Below are positions 43,479-53,670 of a stretch of DNA of 64,000 nucleotides, one piece after another (the stretch's first letter is position 1; every line of letters begins with the position of its first letter). The notes under the pieces are model-generated. The model saw only the letters and a list, made by a program, of their open reading frames with translations, was not told the DNA's origin and made no database searches. The stretch lies in contig WBZZ01000393.1 of NCBI GenBank assembly GCA_019918135.1, positions 25,001-89,000 on the forward strand. The letters run 5' to 3'. Source of the DNA: Paulinella micropora (taxonomy: Eukaryota; Cercozoa; Imbricatea; Euglyphida; Paulinellidae). Position numbers and translations under genes: made by a program.

Positions 43479-44285
43479 TTACAAATTTTTGCGAACAATC
43501 TTTTCTACTCTCGCTCTGAAAGCCGCAATGCGCCTGTTGTGAAGTGCCGCTCGCTTGCGTAAGTATGAGCGTGCTAGCGGCTCGTGCTGCGCTCTGAGGC
43601 CTCCCAGCGATTCAGGTGTAATTCTCATAATGACTCCGCTGGCGATGTAAGGATATCTTAGTAATTTGTTTATATATTTCATTTCTTGTGGGGTTTCCAG
43701 CAAAGGCTCGTAGTAGAATGAATTACGTTTCATGGTGGGCATGTAGCTGCGCCATAACAGCTGTGACCGACCGTCGTCATCCAGGGAGACCCATTGTTCG
43801 GGATCTATGTCGTTGACAAAAGGGGGCGCGATGTAATCTTTGCAGATATTAGGCACTCCAAGCGGCAGCAGCGTGGCCAAGAAACGCGCAGCGAGATAGC
43901 TGGCCGCGATTGCTCGGAGGGTCGAGTCGCCTGGTTCATTCACTTGTTCGAATCTGCTGTAGCGACCAGCGATAACATTGTCTAGGTCGGACCATGGTAT
44001 GTAGCTGCCCCGCCTCCAAGCACCAGCCTCGCCCTCTGCGATGAGTTCCGCCGTCACTTCGTCCGGGGTTCTGTATATTCCTGGTTCGGTGTAGTCGTGT
44101 TCGGCGAAATCACACGTGCCAGGGATAGTGTATTCAGTGTCGTCCCGTCGGGCGGTGTACTCTATCATCTCTGGTACCGTCATGGGCTCCGCCGGTCCAG
44201 TCAGCTGCACGGCGAGCGCCATCTTATCCATGCGGCGTCGCTTGGCCTGTCGCGTCTCCACGCGGTCACAGGGTCGTGCGAACAT
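43479..44285 (-). CDS. Orphan protein of the virus-like block
   Basis: 268 residues, starting with a basic segment (MFARPCDRVETRQAKRRRMD). The middle contains an acidic region and SLDDDGRSQLLWRSYMPTMK; the C-terminus is strongly basic (LRKRAALHNRRIAAFRARVE), suited to nucleic acid or to a structural role. No family recognised. An AATAAA polyadenylation signal lies downstream on the minus strand near 43470. It diverges from the polymerase/helicase gene across a ~450-bp gap. Confidence 0.55.
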   Translation of the reverse strand: MFARPCDRVETRQAKRRRMDKMALAVQLTGPAEPMTVPEMIEYTARRDDTEYTIPGTCDFAEHDYTEPGIYRTPDEVTAELIAEGEAGAWRRGSYIPWSDLDNVIAGRYSRFEQVNEPGDSTLRAIAASYLAARFLATLLPLGVPNICKDYIAPPFVNDIDPEQWVSLDDDGRSQLLWRSYMPTMKRNSFYYEPLLETPQEMKYINKLLRYPYIASGVIMRITPESLGGLRAQHEPLARSYLRKRAALHNRRIAAFRARVEKIVRKNL

Positions 44286-44731
44286 GTCCTTCGTCCGTTA
44301 CTTTTTTGCGTCGGTTGTTGGATTATGAGGCTGGACTGACAGTCCGTTACTTTTTTGTCATGGCCGTGGCACGCGCCTAGCTGCTGGTCCAGGCACGTAT
44401 TGCCTTTTTGTCCCCATAGTGTCCAAATAATAGTGATATGGCCGAAATATTGTGATATGAGAAAAAAGAGCAGTGATATGGTACCAAAAGGCAATGATTC
44501 GCAACGGAAATTCTAGAAAACCGTTTCGCACCAACCTCGGAAAAAAGCAACGGACTGCCTTGACCAGCTCATTCTTCTCGAGTCAATAAACTCGAGAAGT
44601 GGTCTGCAGCCGGAACGAGACTATTGCCAATTTTTCCCTTCGTCGAAATTTACGCGAAATTTTACGCTAAATTTTTTGTGAGGTTGGCTAAATTTTTATT
44701 GGATGTCCTGTATGGTAGGTACAATCGTGTC
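44286..44731. promoter_or_regulatory. Divergent intergenic with iterons and palindrome (possible origin)
   Basis: Holds two copies of GTCCGTTACTTTTTTG (near 44295 and 44343), three GTGATATG iterons (44433, 44452, 44473), a TTGCCTTTTTGTC motif with an inverted partner (CCAAAAGGCAA near 44484), and a perfect 9-bp stem CTTCTCGAG/CTCGAGAAG (44574..44599, loop TCAATAAA). TTGCCTTTTTGTC also occurs near 40964 at the block's left edge. It separates two divergent genes, one encoding an origin-binding-type helicase. Confidence 0.5.
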
Positions 44732-47700
44732 ATGCAGTCTCTGTACGAGACAGGGGACCAAGCTAAGCTCGCGCAGTTGGTGGAGAACAAGCGACTCAAC
44801 CCGCTCTACAAGCAGTTCCTGTTGGCTCTGCACGCGGCCTGCAACAGCGATGGCGGCATGAAGGTGAACTATAGCTACGGGAGTGGTCGCAAAGGCGGCA
44901 GGCTCTACGCGGACTGTGGCTACCAGAACGCGCCCAAGGCCCTGCGCAGGCTCTGTCTCGAAGACTGGCACTGGGCGTTCGACATCAAAAACAGCGTGCC
45001 TTACTTCATCTGGTTCTTGGTCCGCGAGGTGCCGCGCGCTCGCGAGCTCCTCGGCAGCAAGGTCTCTCCGTTGCAAGAGTACGTCGAACGGCGGGAAGAA
45101 GTGCTAGGGCGCGTGCAAGAGAAGCTGGGCGTGGACCGAGAGGGCGCCAAGAACGCCATGATCAAGATCACGCACTGCGACAGCAAGTTCGGTGATTCTT
45201 CTTGTGCTGGCGACTACCCTACCACTGGTGCCTACCAGGCGGCTGCGGCCGAGTTTCTGGGCAAGTGGTACTACAAGAAGCTGTGGAAAGATTGCGAGAA
45301 GAAGGGCGACGCGGAGGAGACCTTGCCCGGCCGCTCGGCGACCCTCTACGACAAGCTCGGTCGCTTCGTACACTACCTTGCAACTAGGTATGAGGCAGTG
45401 ACCATGAGGACGGCCATGCAATTCTTTTGGGACAAGGGTTGCGACATTTGCTGCCTAGTGCACGACGAAGTCATTGTTTCGGACCGAGAGGGCAAGCTGC
45501 CAGCGGACAAGGGCGATGTGGTGCGCGAGCTGAACGCCTACATCAGAGAAAACGCGGTCTACCCGGGAGTCGAGACGAGCAAGCCAGGCACCAAGTACAT
45601 GAACGTGGCTGGCAAGCGTGTGGAAGTCTCTGTCCCGGTGCCCTCGACTGACATTGGCTGGTCCGTGCAACAGATGATCGCTCGGCCCGGCGACCTGGAG
45701 TCAATCCTGTTACCTCCTAGCAGCACTGGCTGTACCAATACGCGGATCTACGCGACTGCGGATGACATGGCCAAGACAGCAAGCGGACGACCCGTGCTGC
45801 ACTCGCTATCTTTTGAGAAGCACAGCGTGCAATGCCTCAACGCCTGGACGGGGATGGGCAAGACCTACACTGCCTTCGAGTTCATCTACCGGCTGCGTCG
45901 GGAGAATCCTAGCGCCAGGATCCTGTGGGTCACGGGGCGGCGGACACAGGCTACCAGCGGCGGCGGCGGACTGCTGCTCCAGTGCCATGCGTGGAAGGCA
46001 GCAGAACTGAAGCGGTTCTGTGAAGAGAAACTGGCACAACAACAGACCGCCGACAGCAATATCGCGGTTCTGCAAAGCATCATCGACGACACCGTCGTGT
46101 ACTACGAGAAAGACCAGGCCACCGGCTCCTACCGCGACCTGTACGAGGCGAAAATAGTTTTTTGCCAGGAGGAGTCGTTGTGGAAACTGCAAAGCAAGGA
46201 AAAGGGCGACGGCGGGCTGCCTTTTATACAGCGATACTCGCTCTGTGTGTTGGACGAGTTCGTGCTGATCTGCGACCAGACCGTGAGTGAGAAGACCAAC
46301 CGAGGCAACCTGCGCACCAACAACACTGTTCTACTCGACGTGTGTGAACGAACGGAGCGTGTTTTGATCATGGACAAGGACCTGACGGAGTGAAGCAGGT
46401 TGTACGACTTCTTGTTTTGTAGCAAGGAAGAAGGGATCGCCTTCAAGCGTGCAAAGAGCGACACGCCGGAGCAGGCGCAGGCGCAGGTCGAGTTTCACCA
46501 TTACTCCTACATTCTGCCCTCGCTGGAGCGCAGGCTGAAGATCATGCCAGACTACGACGCCTGGAAAGCGGCTCTGGCTGGAAGCCTCGAGGACCACTCG
46601 CAGCGTAGCTGGACTTGCTTCCGGTCACAGCGCGCGCTGGAGTCTACCTACGACGATATGGTCAGGCTCGGCCACACGTTTCCGCACCTCGTGGGCAGCC
46701 CAGATGCGCGCAGAGCCTACGACGAGCTGGTAGAGAAAGGCAAGGCCCTGCAGCACCACACGCCCGAGCTGGACGCCAAGGCACTGTGCAGACAGAACAG
46801 GCCGGCCGGCCCCAAGGCCGGCTGGACCGAGGAACAGAAGGCCAGGTACGCACACGACAACAAGACCCGCAGCGAGTGGGCAGAAGGAGCGAGGGTGCGC
46901 ATCATTGACGGCAGGACGGCGGAGAGAACGAAGCAGCGCATGCTGGCGAACATCGATGGCTGGCTGTGCTACAACGACGACTGCACGTGCGTTGACAACT
47001 TGGACGAGAGACATGGCGAAGGCCGCGACACCCGTGGCATTTTCTCCACTTCCGCTGCCATGGTGGCGGTTGACGCACAAACGCCCTTCCAGCTCGTAAT
47101 GCTCAACTGCGCGGACCGAGAACGCAAGGTGGCAGTTACTGGGCCTACCGGCCGGGGACTGGCGCAGATGCTAATGCGAGTGCGGAACCTGGCAGCACCA
47201 GCGACTATCCTGGTCTATTTCGGTGACGGCGGGCTAGGTCCATTGAGGTTCTACGACGAGGCCCTCGCACGAGCAGGGAAGGCCTGGCAGCATTGCCAGC
47301 TGTTCAAGACGATGCTCCAGAACTTTACACAAAAACAAAAGCAGATGATCGACAAGGCTGCCAAGAAAGGCAAGGTGTCGGACTGGGCCCTCGTGAACGG
47401 CGCGCGGCGGGTGGGCGAATTTACTGACCGGGTGCACAGGTACGAAATCCCGACTTCTCTGCAGCTGCGCCTAGTAGCCCGTGAGGTCGAGCACCAGAGA
47501 GATTTAGGCTACGGATGCTGGCGGAAGCTGTCCACCGACTTTATCGTAACACTCGACGAAGCCAAGCCACTGGAGGAACGACTGCTGAAGCTAGCCTCTG
47601 CGCGCGCGGAGAAAGAAGAATGGCACGAAAAAGAAGAAAATGACAACGGTGACGGAGAACAAGAAGAAGGAGAAGAAGGAGACGTAGAGAAGGAGCCGGC

Positions 47701-48541
47701 GCAAACAAAAGACGATGTGCTGCTGCGCCTGAGGCTGACCAAGCTGATTGACTGGAAGAGCAGCTCTGTTGAGCGCGACGTGATGTGGCGCAAGGAACAG
47801 ATGGAGGATTTTAGGGGCAAGCATTCTCTGGAGGAGACGCAGGAACAGGTGGTGGACGTGCTTGCCCGGTACCCAGGCTTCTTCGCTCGCGCTGCGACGC
47901 TCAACACTGTTGAGTTGGTGCGGGATTTCCGGCGGCTCAAGTCCGCCTTGCCCAAGCTCGATTCGCGAGTGGCCGCCCGGAGCGCAATCAAGCTTACAGG
48001 GCCACAACAGATCCTCGCGACAAAGGAAGACGTTGCCAAGCTGTACGAGGTTGCTAAAACAGTCAGCGAGGCGCTGGGCAAAAGCAACTTCAGCGAGCTG
48101 GATGCCAGCGCATGTGCCAAAAAGCCAAAGGAGTGCGATCACGAGCAAGGCACGCATACAGAGATTCCTAACCAGCTGCTGCAAGAGAAGGACGCGGTAT
48201 GGCGACGTGCCTGTGACGACCTGTTTTATTCACAAGCAGGGGTTAGGTCTGAGAACAAGGCAGCGCATGCAAAGCAACACAAGTCGTCACTGGGCAGACT
48301 GCAACACGTGGTGAACAGGTTTGGTTTGTACCTGGCGAAAGACGACGACAAATCAGAGAGAAAGAGAGAGAAAGGCGGCCCCAAGAAGAGGAAATCCGCC
48401 TTTGTGCTCCACAAGCTGATTGGCGGCAAAAAAAAAGGTCATGTAGCAGTGTGCTTTGCCGAGCAGTTCCATGACGGTCTGTACCGAGATCACAGGCCGT
48501 TGAAAAAGCAAAAGGTGACTAATGACGCGCCGGGACTCTGA
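44732..48541 (+). pseudogene. TV-Pol-like polymerase domain joined to origin-binding-protein-like helicase
   Basis: The N-terminal ~300 residues carry family A polymerase traits of the TV-Pol type: GGRLYADCGYQNAPKALRRL, motif A-like FDIKNSVPYFIWF, motif B-like REGAKNAMIKITH and motif C-like CCLVHDEVIVSD. The next region is a superfamily 2 helicase resembling the herpesvirus origin-binding protein family: motif I AWTGMGKTYTAFEF, Ia ILWVTGRRTQ, motif II LCVLDEFVLI and a motif VI-like GLAQMLMRVRNLA. The C-terminal part is long, charged and ends in a Lys-rich tail. The role would be origin recognition, unwinding and perhaps priming or synthesis. The gene has about one break. First in-frame ATG is at 44732. 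Confidence 0.65.
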
Positions 48542-48679
48542 TACCGTTTCCATTAAAACTTTTTTTCCTCGAACAATACTTAATAAACCCCCAAAAAAAG
48601 GCGCGCCTGACAGTAGCAATATCAGAGAATTGAACTTTCGACATCAAAGGTCTAACGTTTCTGGCTGATTAAGCTAAAC

Positions 48680-49012
48680 ATGACAGACACACAAGCTCAA
48701 GACAATTCTTGGCTCTTTGTTGGTGGGTGCCTTCCGGCCAGATTCTTACTGGCCAAAGTTGCACTTGACGCTGCACCTCCGACCAAAGACAAACTACGCG
48801 TTCTTGCCATGGTCCCCGCCGTGGTGTGGCTTTCGGAAGTTCTAAACAAACAAGAAAAAGGCTTCCTGGGCGGCAAAGTGTGGTGGGCCGAGAACCGCCT
48901 GTGGCACGGGCTCTTGTACATGCTGTTTGCTGCTACAGGGAAAGGAGAATTGTTAGTGACTGACGCCCTGCTGGCTTCTTATTTTGGGTTCCAGCATTTC
49001 AGCAGAGACTGA
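48680..49012 (+). CDS. Small conserved-looking hydrophobic protein
   Basis: 110 residues with several moderately hydrophobic helices (WLFVGGCLPARFLLAKVALD; VLAMVPAVVWLSEVL; WHGLLYMLFAATG) and a WWAENRLWHGLLY core. It could be a membrane or tightly packed helical protein. No family is named with confidence. It sits 23 bp before the ribonucleotide reductase start, suggesting shared compact organisation. Confidence 0.5.
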   Translation: MTDTQAQDNSWLFVGGCLPARFLLAKVALDAAPPTKDKLRVLAMVPAVVWLSEVLNKQEKGFLGGKVWWAENRLWHGLLYMLFAATGKGELLVTDALLASYFGFQHFSRD

Positions 49013-49035
49013 TTTTTTTTCTCTCGTGCCTAAAA

Positions 49036-51314
49036 ATGTCAGCACTACCAATGCAGGTCAAAAAAAGAGATGGTTCGTTTGAGCAGGTCTGTTTCGACAA
49101 GATCTTGCACCGCATCTCGGTCCTTGCGAGTGATCTTCCCGGCGCCAACGCGGTCGAGGTGGCCAAAACCACTATTGCCGGCCTGCGAAACGGCATCTTC
49201 ACGTCCGAGCTGGACGGACTCGCGGCCTCGAGCTGCGCGGCGTTGGCCTCTTACCACCCGGACTTTGCGCTGCTCGGAGGCAGACTCGAGGCCAGCAATA
49301 TCCAAAAAAATTGCTCCCCTACCTTCGCCGGCTCGATGGATCGTCTTCGCCCGTCGTTGGTGCTATTGTTCTCGATCTTTGTTGACAAGCACGCCGCCGC
49401 CCTGAACGCAATGACAAGGCAGGAACGAGACCTCACTTTTGACTTTTTCGGCATAGCCACGCTCAAACAAGGCTACCTCCTCCGTGAGTGCGACAACAAG
49501 ATCTGCGAGACGCCGCAATACTTGTACTTGCAAATCGCAATTGCGCTACACCACAACCTAGCAGAAAGCGAAGACAGCGTTTTGCGCAAGATCCAGGACA
49601 CTTACAACCTCTTAAGTGTTGGCCTGTACACGCACGCCTCGCCGACTATGTTCAATGCGGGCCTGCGCAGGAACCAGCAGCTGGCGTCGTGTTTCCTGCT
49701 GCCTATCAGAGAAGACTCGCTCAACGGGATCTTCGAAACGGTGAAAGACTGCGCTGTCATTTCCAAACACGCGGGAGGCATAGGCTTGTACATCGGCAAC
49801 GTGCGGGCGGCAGGATCCAAGATCTACGGGACGGGAGGCAAGAGCGACGGAGTTGTGCCTCTCTGTCGTATTCTTAATGAAACGAGTCGCTACGCCAACC
49901 AGTCGGGACGCAGGAAGGGTGCCTTTGCGGTGTACATGCCCCCGTGGCACAAGGACATCTACGAGTTCCTCCAACTTCGCCAAAACACGGGCGCGGCGGA
50001 AAATCGCGCGAGGGACTTGTTTACGGCGCTGATGATACCCGATCTGTTCATGCAACGAGTGAAGGACGACGGTGACTGGACACTGTTTTGTCCGACGGAA
50101 TTATCGGGGCTGGACGAGTGCTGGGGCAAGTTATGGGAGTCTCGCTACACCCACGCCGAGAAGACACAGCAGGGCCAGAAAGTGAAAGTCCGGCACCTGT
50201 GGTCCGCCATTCTCAAATCGCAGATCGAAACCGGGTCGCCTTACCTCATTTTTCGAGACCATGCAAACGCCAAGAGCAACCAGCAGCACTCGGGTACTAT
50301 CAAGAACTCGAACCTCTGCGCAGAGATCATGCAAACGTCCTCGTCAGAAGAGACCGCCATCTGCAACCTCGCGTCGCTTTGTCTGCCCCGCTTCCTCACA
50401 CCGGACAAGAAAATGGTCGACATCGACCTCCTCCACTCTGTCACGCGCACCGCCGTGCGCAATCTCGACCGGATTATTGACATTACTACGTACCCCGTCC
50501 TCGAGGCTAAAATGTCTAACTTGGAGCACAGGCCCGTCGGGCTCGGCATCTGTGGACTTGCAGATCTGTTTATGATCCTGGGACTACCTTTTGAGAGCCC
50601 CGAAGCCGCCGCCCTGAACGAGCGCCTTTCGCGCGAGATCTACTACGCGGCGCTGAGTGCCAGCGCCGAACTGGCCAGAGAAAAAGGGCGATACCCGGCG
50701 TTTGAAGGCAGCCCCGCCTCACAATTGCGGCTGCAGCGGACCTCTGGGGCGTGGAGCGCTCGACTGGCAGATGGGTTAGGCTGAAGGCTGACATCAAGGC
50801 CCACGGGCTGCGCAACAGCCTCTTGATTGCGCTCATGCCCACCGCCAGCACTTCGCAGATTCTCGGTGTTTGTGAGAGTTTTGAGCCAATCTACAGCAAC
50901 CTCATGGTCAGGAGGACCCTGGCCGGCGAGCACGCTATACTCAACCGGCACTTGGTCAAAGCTCTCGAACAAAGGGCGCTCTGGACCCCTGCTGTCAGAG
51001 AGCAACTGCTGCGAAACGACGGCTCTGTCCAGGAACTTTCCGTGCCGGACGACATCAAACGACTGTTCAAGACTGTCTGGGAAGTGCCGATGAAGGCCCA
51101 GCTGCAACTCTCCGCGCTGCGTGGTCCTTACGTGTGCCAGTCGCAGTCACTCAACGTCTACTTGGCTAACGCTACCGAACGCAAGCTGTCTAGCTCACAT
51201 TTCTACGCCTGGGAATCAGGCCTCAAAACCGGCTGCTACTACCTTAGAACCAAGGCCGCGACTAGTGCCAATGTATCGTGTAACGGTGACGTGTGTGTCA
51301 TGTGTACAGTTTAA
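49036..51314 (+). pseudogene. Ribonucleoside-diphosphate reductase large subunit (class Ia)
   Basis: Makes deoxynucleotides for viral replication. An ATP-cone domain opens the protein (VKKRDGSFEQVCFDKILHRI). Barrel landmarks follow: THASPTMFNAG, QLASCFLLPI (active-site Cys), KHAGGIGLYIGNVRA, NSNLCAEIMQTSSSEETAIC (radical Cys with its Asn and Glu neighbours) and LMPTASTSQILG. The C-terminus ends with a CVMC redox pair. Length fits the full eukaryote/virus family. No small-subunit gene is seen in the window. The gene has about one break. Its end abuts the convergent gene at 51315. Confidence 0.9.
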
Positions 51315-52052
51315 TTAAACTAAATCTGCAGTCAAGTCCATGGCACTGACGCCGCCCTCGCCGTTCTCTTCGCCGGACAGAGACACCCCAAACGCGTCTC
51401 GTTCCGAGAGGTCCTGGTCCGGATAGGGCAGGCCCTCTTCTTGTTTCCGGATCTGCAGCACGCGCCAAGAGAGCGTGACCTTTTCGCCCTTCCTGCACAG
51501 CGCAGTAGCTTGAATAACACACTTCACCACGTCGCCCTTTTGCAGCGTGTTAGTGTCCCCGCCTCCGAGGAACCGGGCGCCCGTGACGGTGACGGTCAGA
51601 CGAGGCGCCCAGGCGCGGTCCGACTTTTGCGAAGTGCGCAGGCGCGTACAGGGCTGGTAGCAGCACTTGACTTGCTCGTCACTCTTTGCCATCGGGCCCG
51701 CCCTCTTCATTGTCGGAACAATCTTGTCGCGGTTTTCAACCACGACCTCTGCCACACGGTCGTCAATCGCTCGCATCACCTTGTAGGCCTGCAGCACCGC
51801 GCCGTACTGTCGCGCGTGCTTGAAATCAAGGTCAATGTTTGTTTTAGCGGCCTTGTTGCCTTGGTCGTACACAGACGGATCCCAGGCAAGCTGCATGGCT
51901 GGCAGAACCAGCGTGAGGCTCTTGTCGACATAGCACAGGTTCGAAAAGATGCTCCCGTAGGCGCTCCTTGGTTCCGACAGGCGCAGCTTCTTCGGGTCGG
52001 CCGCCGTGTCAAAGACCCTAACCTCGTTGTTGTTGCCCGTGACGATCGACAT
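51315..52052 (-). CDS. Candidate ssDNA-binding (OB-fold) protein
   Basis: 245 residues. The order of features (SIFSNLCYVDKSLTLVLPAM near the N-terminus, APRLTVTVTGARF, then LQKGDVVKCVIQATALCRKG and VTLSWRVLQIRKQ) recalls the OB-fold single-strand-binding proteins of large DNA viruses, and the acidic C-terminal tail (GEENGEGGVSAMDLTADL) also fits. The call is by pattern and context (replication genes either side), not by a decisive motif. Its stop abuts that of the reductase; it diverges from the PCNA-like gene. Confidence 0.4.
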   Translation of the reverse strand: MSIVTGNNNEVRVFDTAADPKKLRLSEPRSAYGSIFSNLCYVDKSLTLVLPAMQLAWDPSVYDQGNKAAKTNIDLDFKHARQYGAVLQAYKVMRAIDDRVAEVVVENRDKIVPTMKRAGPMAKSDEQVKCCYQPCTRLRTSQKSDRAWAPRLTVTVTGARFLGGGDTNTLQKGDVVKCVIQATALCRKGEKVTLSWRVLQIRKQEEGLPYPDQDLSERDAFGVSLSGEENGEGGVSAMDLTADLV

Positions 52053-52182
52053 TTTTTCGATTTATGGCTCGTTTTGCCAGAACTAGGGTTTTCTTTTTCC
52101 TTTTAAATCTTAAATTTCGAATCTCGCAATTTAAAAGTTTTAATTAAAAGGCGGTAAAAAAAAGAAACAGTGTCTCCAAAAA
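52053..52182. promoter_or_regulatory. AT-rich bidirectional promoter, SSB-like and PCNA-like genes
   Basis: About 130 bp between two divergent starts, containing TTTTAAATCTTAAATTTCG and TTTAAAAGTTTTAATTAAAA. The AAATCTT(A/G)AATTT core recurs in the VLTF2/VLTF3 divergent gap. Confidence 0.5.
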
Positions 52183-53149
52183 ATGATGACTCGTTTTCTC
52201 TGGAGGTCCAAGTCGCACGGCATCGCGTTCCGCCGGGCGCTCGACTCACTGTCGCCTCTGTTGCTGGAGGCCAGGGTCGAAGCGACCGTCGACAAGCTCG
52301 TGCTCTGCAGCGCGGCCGACGGGCTTGTCGCGCAGTTCGTGGTGCCTTTTTCGGGCGCGAACGGCGACTATGCCAACTTGATGTTCCCAAAGTGTGTGTT
52401 CAGCGTTGACCTCAAGGAACTGTCCTGCTGGCTCTCTACTTTCCGCGAGGGCATGATACTCGAACTGTCAGTCGCGGTGGATAACAAGCTATGTGTCAAA
52501 TTCTACAACGAGTCCAAATCGTTCGAGCACTACAGCGACCTGACCTCGCTGCTCGTGTCCCAAGAAGTGGCCTTCCTGCCGACCACCGAGTGAACCAATC
52601 TCGACCGCCTCGTCGAAGTCTCTGGCCCGGCGCTGAACGCCGTGATCAGGCACCATTCGAAGAGCAATTCGCACTGCCGGCTGTTTGTGGAAGTGGACAG
52701 GCTCTGCACGGAATCCTCGCTGCGGGCGGTGGACGCAGGCCGGCTGGCACGCACCAGCCTTGGCGGCATCGCTCTGGTCGCGGAGGACAAGGACTCGCTG
52801 CTGCGCTCGGACCTGTCGACGACACCTACCGAAGCCGGCGAGTGTGTCTACGCCCTGGAAATCCTCAAGAAGATACTCAAATCGTGCGCTTTCCAGGAAA
52901 AAAAAGACGGGCAGGGTGCTGCTCGGAGTTACACAGAACGTGCTGCACCTCGTCTTCAAGCGGGACGGCGGTCCGTGGCTCAAGTACACTATTCTGGCCG
53001 ACGCCAATGAACCGCCCCCAGCTCTGCTCGCGCCGCTTCCATTGACTGCCGACGGCGCCGCCGAGGAGGACGAAGAGAGCCGCAAGCTGATCAAGCGCAA
53101 GAAGAAGAAGCTCAAGCGGACGAGAGACGAATCCCAGGCAGGCGCTTAA
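52183..53149 (+). pseudogene. PCNA-like sliding clamp
   Basis: The first ~130 residues follow the PCNA pattern: FRRALDSLSPLLLEARVEAT, VLCSAADGLVAQFVVPF and CVFSVDLKELSCWLSTFREG, corresponding to the first clamp lobe. The C-terminal piece (LEILKKILKSC, then GVTQNVLHLVFKR and WLKYTILADANE) fits the second lobe and the LxYyLAP-type end. A Lys/Glu tail follows. The clamp would hold polymerase on DNA. The gene has about two breaks and overlaps the 3' end of the convergent VLTF2-like gene. Confidence 0.6.
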
Positions 53150-53564
53150 GCCTCCTCAGCGTGTACTTGCGGCCCGAAAGTTGGCTAATAAAATGTTTCT
53201 GTGTCTCCTTTCTGTGCACTGGCACGTACCAATTCACAACCAGGCCCACGGCCCTGAAAGCAGAGATGTCTCGCGGTCCGCCGTAGTCTACTAGTTCGTG
53301 GCGTGGTGGCGCCGGTTGAACTAGCTGCTTGTGTAGATTAACCCTCAGGAACGAGTGCAGCAGGTCCATTGAACTCGAACGCAGCGTCTCGGTTATACCG
53401 TATTCCGCGAACTTAGCCGCGCAGCCCACCGTGCAGAAGTGACCCCAGACGCACAACTCTTCGCCCGCGTGGGCAATTGGCAGCCCGAACCACCTGCCGT
53501 CGTCCCGCGCGCAGCCGTACGAGCAGTGCAGGCACTTGCCCTTGTAAGATTCAGTGCCCTCCAT
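53112..53564 (-). CDS. VLTF2-like late transcription factor (FCS/MYM-type zinc finger)
   Basis: 150 residues. The N-terminal half shows CLHCSYGCARDDGRWFGLPI then CVWGHFCTVGCAAKFAEYG, i.e. a CX2C pair followed by an FC(S/T)x2C treble-clef pattern as in poxvirus A1-type VLTF2 and its relatives in other nucleocytoplasmic large DNA viruses. The C-terminal half has the conserved-looking PPRHELVDYGGPRDISAFR stretch. It would act in late viral transcription. It is divergent from the VLTF3-like gene, an arrangement that suggests co-regulation. Open throughout. Confidence 0.7.
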   Translation of the reverse strand: MEGTESYKGKCLHCSYGCARDDGRWFGLPIAHAGEELCVWGHFCTVGCAAKFAEYGITETLRSSSMDLLHSFLRVNLHKQLVQPAPPRHELVDYGGPRDISAFRAVGLVVNWYVPVHRKETQKHFISQLSGRKYTLRRLKRLPGIRLSSA

Positions 53565-53670
53565 CCTTTCTGACTTCCCCGACTTTCTTCCACTCTTTCA
53601 TTTGTTTTCAAATCTTGAATTTTAAACGGCCGCTTTCGATCTTGGGCACCTGTTTGCCGGCCGTCATATT
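53565..53670. promoter_or_regulatory. Bidirectional promoter of the VLTF2-/VLTF3-like pair
   Basis: 106-bp gap between divergent starts with TTTGTTTTCAAATCTTGAAT and a following TTTTAAACGG. It shares the AAATCTT(A/G)AATTT core with 52053..52182. Confidence 0.5.
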
